Part shown: positions 56,331 through 64,000 of the stretch, piece by piece | How positions within the stretch are numbered: the stretch's first letter is position 1 | Layout of the letters: each line of letters begins with the position of its first letter | Assembly: GCF_963259705.1 (NCBI RefSeq) | Contig: NC_081844.1 | Coordinates: 17,779,715 to 17,843,714, forward strand | DNA length: 64,000 nucleotides | From: Myotis daubentonii | Lineage: Eukaryota; Chordata; Mammalia; Chiroptera; Vespertilionidae | Direction of reading: 5' to 3' | Notes under the pieces: model-generated | Told to the model about the DNA's origin: nothing | Seen by the model: the letters and a program-made list of their open reading frames with translations, nothing else | Databases searched by the model: none | Position numbers and translations under genes: made by a program

Positions 56331-57794
56331 AAACCTATTACTCTTGTGATAGAGAGTAATTTATTTTTCTGTTGAAAGGGCCTTTAAAGTTGTTATACTA
56401 ATACACACATTTTTTTAACACAGCAAAACAAAATCAGTAGTAGTTGACTTAACCCCATTTCTAAAGATAGATGCATTTGCACATTGGATTAGGCCAACGG
56501 CATCCAGGCCAGGGCTGGAGCCCTGCTCCCATAGGCATTACAACATCATCAGAAATCTGGTGGAGAAAGTATTTATCAGAACTCCTACAAAGGAAATATC
56601 CATGTAGAGACCTCCATCACCACCACCCCAAGGGCAGGCTGACTGTTCAAATGCTTCTAAGGAGGGTGGGTCTGTTTTGCTGTAGGTCTTTGTTTTATCT
56701 GACGGGGTCTGAACATGAGTGAGGTATATGGGGGAGAGGGGAGTCCTCCTTAACAGCTCTTTGTTCACTCAGCCTTCAACCTCTTCCCTAAATAATTGTT
56801 GAGAAAATGTTTAGCAATACTGTTTAAAGGTGTGCCAACTTGTTAGCTTGTCTAAGGCACCCAGGTGTTTCTCTCTCTCTGGCCCTAAACATATTCCACC
56901 AATTTCCCTCAATTCCATTCAAATCAGGAAAAGTTAAGTGAGTCCTGATTTGCTGCCAGGCCCTGGCTAAAGTCTGGGGACCCAGGGAGGGATGAAGACT
57001 CAATTTCCACCTTAGAGAAGCCTGGTATTGTAAGCTAGTCATGGAGTGAAACAACAGGGCACTGGGGTAGGCGCTGCTGCATATGAGAAGCTGATGGGTC
57101 CCTTCCTGGAGCCTCGCCCACAGAGCCCAGGGAAGCATGTTGACGGGATCCCCTGATGCCTTCAGTGAAGCCTGCTCCAAGCCTATTAACCTCTCAAGCT
57201 TTCTTCTCCATCTGGGCTCCCTTTGCCCTCTGCCAGGATCTGGCCATTCCCTGCACGGATTTGTTCCAAGGCAATTCCAGCCTAAAAGGCTGCAGCTTGC
57301 TCAGCTCGGCATTAGGTTGACAGACATGCCTGCCAACTGGCAGGGGCCTCCTCGCCCTCCCCGCCCTTATCTGTCTTCTCCAAGCAGAGCAGGTGGCAGA
57401 AACCTGGCAATAGGTAGAGGCCACATCGTGTGGAGACCCCAAAGCTTGCCAGAGAAGCCCAGGTGCCTCTTGCCACCAGTGCAACGAGTAGGAAGAGACA
57501 GGGAACTGGGGCAGCTTCGTGGCTCCTGGAAGCTCCTGGGGCTTCTCCGAATGGAAATAGCTGAAGAGAACACTGATGATTTCCAACACGGAGGAAGAAA
57601 GGACGTGCAGCGATGCTTTTGTCTGGAGATGTTTGATTTCCGAGTTGTGAAGTGGGCTTCCATGGTCCTCTTCTTTCCTCCTCCGACAGGCAGCCCGGCC
57701 TAAATCTGGGGTATCTTCCCAGCCCTCCAACAGCCGAGACAACGTAAGTTGTGAAAAGGACTTTCTTGCTGAGGATAGGAAATGATGATGATAA
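56331..57794. other. Single-copy sequence
   Basis: Two opposite open frames of 188 (57137-57703, plus) and 239 residues (57194-57913, minus) overlap here. Neither has a recognisable domain or splice context, and the minus one runs into an L1. Nothing else is recognised. Confidence 0.45.
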
Positions 57795-58262
57795 CAGTTA
57801 TTCCACACAAGGAAACAAAATCTTGCCGTTTGCAACAGTATGGGTGGACCTAGGGGGTATTGTGCTGAGTGAAATAAGGCAGACAGAGAAAGACAAATGC
57901 CAGATGATTTCACTCAGATGTGGAATCTAAAAATCAGGATAAATAAACAAAACAAACTCATAGATTCAGAGAATATTTTGATGGGTGCCAGGTGAGAGGG
58001 AGGTTGGGGGATAGGTGAAAAGAATTAAGGTGTGCAAATTGCCAGTTATAAAAAGTCACAGAGATGTAAATTACAGCACAGGGAATACAGTCAATAGTAA
58101 TGCAATAACTATGCATGGTGTCAGATGGTACTAGAGGTAGGTGATCACTTCATAAGGCATATCAATGTCTAATCCTTATGCAGTACACCTGAAACTAATG
58201 TAATATTGTATATCAACTATAATTGAAAAATTAAAAATTATTTTTTAAAAATAAGTTTTAAA
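57795..58262 (+). repeat. L1 3' end, sense
   Basis: 'tttgcaacagtatgggtgga', 'gagtgaaataaggcagacag', 'gatgatttcactcagatgtg' and the 3' UTR 'tacagcacagggaatacagt' with 'tatcaactataattgaaaaa' give the last ORF2 codons and 3' UTR of an intermediate-age L1. Confidence 0.85.
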
Positions 58263-59105
58263 AGTGTAAACGACAATAAAAAAACACCAGGAAACAGAGC
58301 CTGAGTTCAGAGAGTTCCTCTACTTCCTTCTCTGAGGAAAGAGCAAAGAAAGCCAAGGCTCTGCAGGTGTGTGGTGAAAATTCAGTGTGTGAGTGGCTTG
58401 GAGGTGAGCAGTGCCATTTAAATACAATGGAATTGAATGGCGGAATCAAAATCCCTAAAATGTATGCCTTGCCCTCAGATACATGCAAAGAAATGTGTAT
58501 AACCAACCTGAAACCTTTTCTCACCAAGAAAATTGACCAAACTCTGATTCCTCAGAAAGACTACAGAACATTAGATGCCACAGGTGCACAGAACGCTCTG
58601 TGGAAACTGATCCTTGTCAAGTCTGAACTACAAGTGAACCAGATACGGGAAGAATCCGTCCCAACACTTGACAGAAGTTAACTGATGTTGCAAATGGTAC
58701 ATTGCCCGTGCCGGCATTGAGCTTGGTAAATCAAATGAACTCATTGGAAGGTACTTATAAAACATTCAGTCTTGGGTAAATGGATTTTAATTCGAGGGAA
58801 GAGAAAGCAAAGCTCGTTGCCATGGAAACCGGCTTTTATCTGTCTAGGTTATCTCAGGTCAGGGACATCAATGCTGATGGTTTTGAATGGCTCTAAACAG
58901 TACTACAAATGTGGACATAGTTACTCTCCTAAATACAAGTGGACTTGTTTTTACATTTGGGCCATAACACAACTATTTTATAGCTGCTGTTCAGCAAGAA
59001 GCAAGACATTAGCTGGAGGTATACCAATATATGTTACCTTTTCAAGTGATCATTTATGTTGTTTTTATATTTTTTAAATAAAAAGCACTTGACTTCTAAG
59101 CCAGG
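58263..59105. other. Single-copy sequence, nothing recognised
   Basis: The 104-residue open frame at 58367-58681 has no recognisable domain. The rest is AT-rich unassigned DNA. Confidence 0.4.
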
Positions 59106-59109
59106 AATT

Positions 59110-59290
59110 AAGTATTATAATAATAACGCAACACTTACTGAATTCTTGCTATGTACTAACTGCTTTGCATGCATTCTCTCAATTCATCTTTTTAAATACC
59201 CTATGAAATCAGTGCTGTTTTATTCCTCATTTTACATAGAGAAAAACTGAGGTTCAACAGTCTGCCCAACATTTCACAGTGAGGTGTGGC
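59110..59290 (-). repeat. MIR SINE, antisense
   Basis: 'ttactgaattcttgctatgt', 'ttcctcattttacatagaga' and 'aaactgaggttcaacagtct' match reverse-complement MIR. Confidence 0.7.
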
Positions 59291-60401
59291 ACTGCATGAA
59301 ACTAGAAATCGACTACAATAAAAATACTCAAAAGCATTCAAACACATGGAGGCTAAATAGCACGTTATTAAACAATTAATGGGTTACCAATGAGATGAAG
59401 GAAGAAATAAAAGACTTTCTGAAAACAAATGAAAATGAACACACAACCACCCAAAAATCTATGGGATACAGCGAATGTAGTCCTGATCTACCTCAAGAAA
59501 TAATAATAATAAAAATCTCAAATAAGTTATCTAACCCTACAACTAAGAGAATTAGGAAGAGAGCAACATGAAAAGCCCAGAGTAAGTAGAAGAAAGGAAA
59601 TAATAAAGATCAGAGTGGAAATGAATGACATAGAGACTAAAAAATCAATATAAAAGGTCAATGAAACCAAGAGCTCGTTCTTTGAAAAGATAAACAAGAT
59701 TGATGAACCTTTAGCCAAACTCATCAAGAAACAGAGAGAACCCAATAAATAAAATCGGAAATGAAAGAGGCAAAGTAACAACTGACATCACAGAAATACA
59801 AAGGATTATAAGAAAATATGATGAAAAACTATCTGCCAACAAATTGGACAGTCTGGGCAAAATGGATAAATTCCTAAAAACATGCAATTTTCCAAAGCTC
59901 AAACAGGAAGAATCAGAAAACCTGAATAAACCAATAACAGCTGATGAAATTGAAGTAGTAATCAAAAAACTCCCAGCAAACAAAAGTCTTGGACCAGATG
60001 TCTTCACAGGTGAGTTTTACCAAACATTCAGAGAACTAACACCCCTCAAACTACTCCAAAAAATTCAACAGGAAGAAAGACTTCCAAGCTCTTTTTATGA
60101 GGTCAGCATTATCCTAATTCCAAAACCAGATAAAGATACCACAAAGGAACAAAACTACAGGCCATTATCCCTGATGACCATAGATATTAAAATCCTCAAC
60201 AAAATATTAACAAATTGGATCCAGCAATACCTTAAAGAGATCTTACACCATGACCAAGCGGGATTTATTCCAGGGATGCAAGACTGGTACAATATTCACA
60301 AATCAATAAATGTGATAGATCACATAAAGAAAATGAAGGATAAAAATCACATTATCATATCAATAGATGCAGAAAAAGCATTTGATAAAATCCAGCACTC
60401 A

Positions 60402-61012
60402 TCCTATATAATAAAAGGTCAGCCACCATAAGCATAATGACTGGAATGATCAGACACTAGAACCACCATGTCCCCTTACCGGGCTGGCCTTGCCCCCAAG
60501 CAAGCAGTTAGGGGTGATCAGGCAGGCAGGAAGAGTGTTTAGGGGTGATCAGTTAGGCAGACAGCCCCACACAGGGCTGACCCCAACCCCCAGCAAGCAG
60601 TTAGGGGTGATCAGGTAGGCAGACGGCTCCTTGCAGGGCTGGCCACACTCCCCAGCAAAGAAAGAGGGAGGCCCAGGCCACTAGCGGTGACTCTGTGGCG
60701 GGTGTGTGGCCAGCCAGTGATCACCCCGCAGAGGAAGGCCCAAGCCAGCCAAGCCACCACATCCCACACCTGTCACCTGCAGAGGGAAGCCACCAGTGGC
60801 AGGGGAGGCGGGGGTAGTGCTGCACAGATGGCAAGCAGTGGCAGTGGTGGGGGTGGGGCTAGGTGCCTGCAGCCAGAGGAAGGAAAGCCCTGATAGGCCC
60901 TGATCTCAGGCCAGGCCTAGGGACTCTACCCAAGGGTTCCCGGATTATGAGAGGGCGCAGGCTGGGCTGAGGGACCCCTCCGAGTGCACAATTTCATGCA
61001 CCGGGCCTCTAG
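60402..61012 (+). mobile_element. Helitron inserted in L1, unit 1
   Basis: It starts 'tcctatataataaaaggtca' after A at 60401 and ends 'caccgggcctctag' at 61012 with 'gtgcacaatttcatgcac' as its hairpin. Inside is a ~65-bp near-repeat ('agcagttaggggtgatcagg', three times, 60505-60625). No protein domain. Confidence 0.92.
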
Positions 61013-62204
61013 TCCTATCTAATAAAAGAGAAAAATGGTAATTGGCGTACGACGATACCCTTTTCATTGGCTAATCAGGGTTATATGCAAATTAACTGCC
61101 AACTATGATTGGCAGTTAACTGCCAACTAAGATTGGCAGTTAACTGCCAACAAGATGGCGGCTAATTTGCATATGTAGGCACAATGCAGGGAGGCCAAAG
61201 GGAAAGCAGGAAGAAGCCCCCTGCCACTGACAGTGATCAGAAACCCAGGGGGGAGCTAAGAGCTGGGGCGCAGGGCAAAGGCGGCCCTGGGGCCGCCTTT
61301 GCCCTGCCCCCCAGCCATGATCAGAGAATCAGGCACCTTTTCCGCCCTGGCCAGTGATAGCAGGAAGTAGGGGTGGAGCCAGCGATGGGAGCTGGACACG
61401 GTCGAAGCTGGCAGTCCTGGGAGCTAGGGGTCCCTTGCCTGGGCCTAAAGCGGAGCCCACGATCGCGGGGCCGCTGCAGCTGCGGGTCCCCGCTGCCCGG
61501 GCCGGACACCTAGGCCAGAGGCGTTAGGCCTGGGCAGGGGCGGAGCCTGCAACCGCGGGGAGCTGGGGGTCCCCTGCCCAGGCCTGACACCTCTGCCGGA
61601 GGCCTCAGGCCTGGTCAAGGGGCCGATCCGGTGATTGGTGATCGGAGGGTGATGAGGGTCAACTACTCTGGCCGAGGCATCAGGCCTGGGCGGGGGGCGG
61701 AGCCGGGGATTGGGGGGATATGATGGTCCCCTTGCCCAGGCCTGAAGCCTGGGTCAGAGGCGTCAGGCTTGGGCGGGGGGTGGAGCAAGCGATCAGAGGG
61801 AGATGGGGGTCCCCTGCCCAGGCATGATTCCTGGGCCAGAGGCCTCAGGCCTGGGCGGGGGCTAGAGCCAGTGATCAGGGGGAGATGGGGGTCCCCTGTC
61901 CAAGCCTGACACCTCTGGCGGAGGCGTCAGGCCTGGGCAAGGGGCTGATCAGGTGATCGGAGGGTGATGGGGGTCTACGCCTCTGGCCGAGGCATCAGGC
62001 CTGGGCTGGGGGCAGAACCAGTGATGGGGGGAAATGAGGGTCCCAGAGGCATCAGGCCTGGGCAAGGGGCCGATCCTGCGATTGGAGGGTGATGGGGGTC
62101 AACGCCTGAGGGCTCCCAGTATGTGAGAGGGGGCAGGCTGGGCTGAGGGACACTCCCCTCCCCACACACACCCAGTGCACGAATTTCGTGCACTGGGCCC
62201 CTAG
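61013..62204 (+). mobile_element. Helitron inserted in L1, unit 2 (tandem)
   Basis: It begins immediately after the CTAG of unit 1 with 'tcctatctaataaaagagaa' and ends with 'gtgcacgaatttcgtgcact' and 'gggcccctag' at 62204, followed by T and resumed L1. Its first part carries a duplicated 18-bp palindrome (61109-61150). Its middle is GC-rich with degenerate ~90-bp repeats. It shares its 5' end with the minus-strand Helitron at 43803, including the 'aattggcgtacgac' block. Confidence 0.92.
61430..62110. repeat. GC-rich degenerate tandem repeats within Helitron
   Basis: The core 'aggcgtcaggcctgggc' + 'ggggcggagc' + 'gatgggggtcccctgcccag' recurs about 7-8 times at roughly 80-100-bp spacing with many indels. 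A CpG-rich base composition sets it apart from the surrounding AT-rich L1. Confidence 0.8.
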
Positions 62205-63395
62205 TTAAAAACTCTCAGCAAAGTGGAAACCATAAAAATCCTAGAAGAAAACAGGCAATAAAATCTCAATCATGTCATATAATGGGATTTTTGCCAGTAC
62301 ATCTCCTAGGGCAAGAAAAACAAAGGAAAATTTAAACAAATGGGACTACCTCAAACTAAAAAGCTTCTGCACAGCAAAAGAAACCATCATCAAAATGAAA
62401 AGGGAGCCCACTGTATGTATGGGAGAATATATTCACCAATGATACATCTGATAAGGGGTTAATTTCCAAAACATATAAGGAACTCATATAACTCAACAAA
62501 AGAAAGACAAACAATCCAACTACAAAACTGGGCAAAGAATAGACACTTCTCCAAAGAAGACATACGGATGGCCAAGAGACATAAGAAAAAATGCTCAATG
62601 TCACTAACCATCAAATAGATGCAAATTAAAACAACAAGGACATATCAGCTCACACTTGCCAGAATGGCTACCAGCAATAAATCAACAACAAATGCTGGCG
62701 AGGATGTGGAGAAAGGGAACTCTAGCACACTGCTGGTGGGAATGCAGACTGGTGCAGCCACTGTGGAAAACAGTTAAGGAGTTTCTTCAAAAAATTAAAA
62801 ATGGAACTGCTGTTTGACCCAGCAATCCCACATCTGGGAATATAGCCTAAGAATCCCAAAAACACCACTCAGAAAGAATATATGCACCCCTATGCTCATA
62901 GCAATGTTATTTACAATAGCTAAGATCTGGAAACAGCCCAAGTGCCCATCAGTAGACTCATAGATAAGTGGACAAAAAAGCTGTGATATATTTACCCAAT
63001 GGAATACTATGCAGCTATAAAAAGGGAGCTCTTACCCTTTGTGACAGCATGGATGGACCTGGTGATTATTTATTATGTTAAGCAAAATAAGCCAGTCAGA
63101 GAAAGACAAATATCACATGATCTGACTTATATGTGGAATCTAATGGACAAAATAAACTGGCGAACAAAATAGATCTAGAGGCATGGAAGCATGCAACAGA
63201 CTGACGGATCTCAGAGGATGGGGGATGGGAAGAGATCCACCAAAGAACTTATATGCATAAATGCATAGCCCATGGACACAGACAATAGTGTGGCGAAGAC
63301 CTGGGGTGGGGCAGGGGCTGGGTGGATGAGGGCAAAGGGGGGAAATGGGGGACATCTGTACTACTTTCAACAATTTAACAAAAAGACTGCATCTT

Positions 63396-63612
63396 GCCCT
63401 AGCTGGTTTGGCTCAGTGGATAGAGCGTCAGCCTGCAGACTGAAGGGTCCCAGGTTCGATTCCAGTCAAGGGCGTGTACCTTGGTTGCAGGCACATCCCC
63501 AGTAGGGGGTGTGCAGGAGGCAGCTGATCGATGCTTCTCTCTCATCGATGTTTCTAACTCTCTATCCCTCTCCCTTCCTCTCTGTAAAAAAATTAATAAA
63601 ATATATTATTAA
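63396..63612 (+). mobile_element. Ves SINE at the L1 tail
   Basis: Near-consensus young Ves: head 'gccctagctggtttggctca', 'gggtcccaggttcgattcca', body 'ggaggcagctgatcgatgct', tail 'aaaattaataaaatatatta'. Exact 16-bp duplication aaaaagactgcatctt at 63380-63395 and 63613-63628. It targeted the A-rich L1 3' terminus. Confidence 0.97.
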
Positions 63613-63628
63613 AAAAAGACTGCATCTT

Positions 63629-64000
63629 TAGCAATAAGTCTGGCCCTAACAGTCACAAATATCTCATTCTCTTTCTCCCTCTCTACCAGCTTGAGAAGTA
63701 TTTATCCAATTAAGGAGCAGAGAGGCACCTTGTCCCTGGGTCAAATAAAAAACCTTTTCCTTTTGCCCCAAAGCCTCTGTGCACCAGCCTCACTGCAGGC
63801 TCAACCCCACACCGGCCCACTCTCCGCCCAGCGTCCACCTGGCACCATGGCCTCTTTCCCTGACTACTTCCAGGCCCAGGTGCTTGCTCTCTGCCCAGCA
63901 CAAATGATGTAGACTCAGGAGAGCACTTCAGTAATTGGCCTGAGCAGCACGCCACCTGCGGCCCATGTATTTTTTGTTCTCCCTCCCACACACCCCTGCT
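63629..64000. other. Single-copy sequence to window end
   Basis: No repeat or gene recognised. Short frames on both strands at 63691-63991 have no domain. Confidence 0.4.

Larger units (their letters stand above)
59296..63380 (+). mobile_element. L1 ORF2 remnant split by two Helitrons
   Basis: The left part (59296-60401) covers the ORF2 linker and the start of the reverse transcriptase. The frame at 59844-60431 shows '[19 protein letters not shown]' and '[20 protein letters not shown]', then the [12 protein letters not shown] block just before the break. The right part (62205-63380) resumes with 'taaaaactctcagcaaagtg' and then, near 62226, jumps to 'aaaatcctagaagaaaacag'. About 1 kb, including the catalytic YADD part of the reverse transcriptase, is missing there. 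It continues through the degraded knuckle region and 3' UTR. Not mobile. Confidence 0.9.

Noticed and set aside
57194..57913. 239-residue minus-strand open frame, longest in the window
   Set aside because: Overlaps a 188-residue plus frame, has no recognisable domain, shows no splice context and its 5' part lies in an L1 3' end.
61230..62110. CpG-rich block as a promoter CpG island
   Set aside because: The GC content comes from tandem repeats inside a Helitron inserted in an L1. No exon adjoins it.

Overview
This is nuclear DNA from a vespertilionid (evening) bat. The diagnostic signals are full-length Ves SINEs on both strands, several HeliBat-type non-autonomous Helitrons (TC start, CTAG end, insertion between A and T), and short hAT and mariner elements with well-preserved terminal repeats and target duplications. 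In mammals this amount of recent DNA-transposon activity is typical of vespertilionid bats. Mammal-wide fossils (MIR, L2, MER5A, MaLR and ERVL LTRs, old L1) form the background.

I see no intact protein-coding gene, exon set or functional RNA gene. The only gene-derived sequence is a processed pseudogene of HSPD1 (mitochondrial HSP60) at about 48.6-51.4 kb. It has a 19-bp target-site duplication, frameshifts, deletions and three later SINE insertions. Long open frames elsewhere lie in repeats or show no recognisable domain.

Layout. 0-16 kb: old L2/MIR/LTR fragments with young hAT and Ves insertions, including a Ves nested in a hAT at 15.3-15.7 kb. 16-32 kb: mostly single-copy sequence with old LINE fragments, one good CTCF-like motif (17.5 kb), two AT-rich stretches that look like conserved non-coding elements, and an orphan poly(A)-tailed retrocopy candidate (22.8-23.15 kb). 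32-38 kb: MER5A and an MLT1-type LTR split by an L1 end with a doubled 3' UTR. 38.4-39.8 kb: three head-to-tail Helitrons. 42.4-43.8 kb: a composite Helitron on the minus strand with a 47-bp minisatellite, then a TA-flanked MITE. 44.2-45.2 kb: a Helitron inside a MIR, and a hAT. 48.6-51.4 kb: the HSPD1 pseudogene. 51.7-56.3 kb: a hAT, an old antisense L1 split by a younger sense L1, a mariner MITE and another old L1. 57.8-63.6 kb: L1 3' end, then a large L1 ORF2 remnant split by two tandem Helitrons, then a fresh Ves.

The most interesting signals are (i) two Helitron arrays that share the same imperfect junction, suggesting the composite moved as one unit; (ii) an inverted pair of CTCF-like motifs inside a Helitron; (iii) a 24-bp sequence replacing the 3' hairpin of a Helitron, with an exact inverted copy 0.7 kb away; and (iv) two Ves SINEs bounded by a single target duplication. 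I found no evidence of a new gene system. Family names come from memory of consensus sequences, not from a search.
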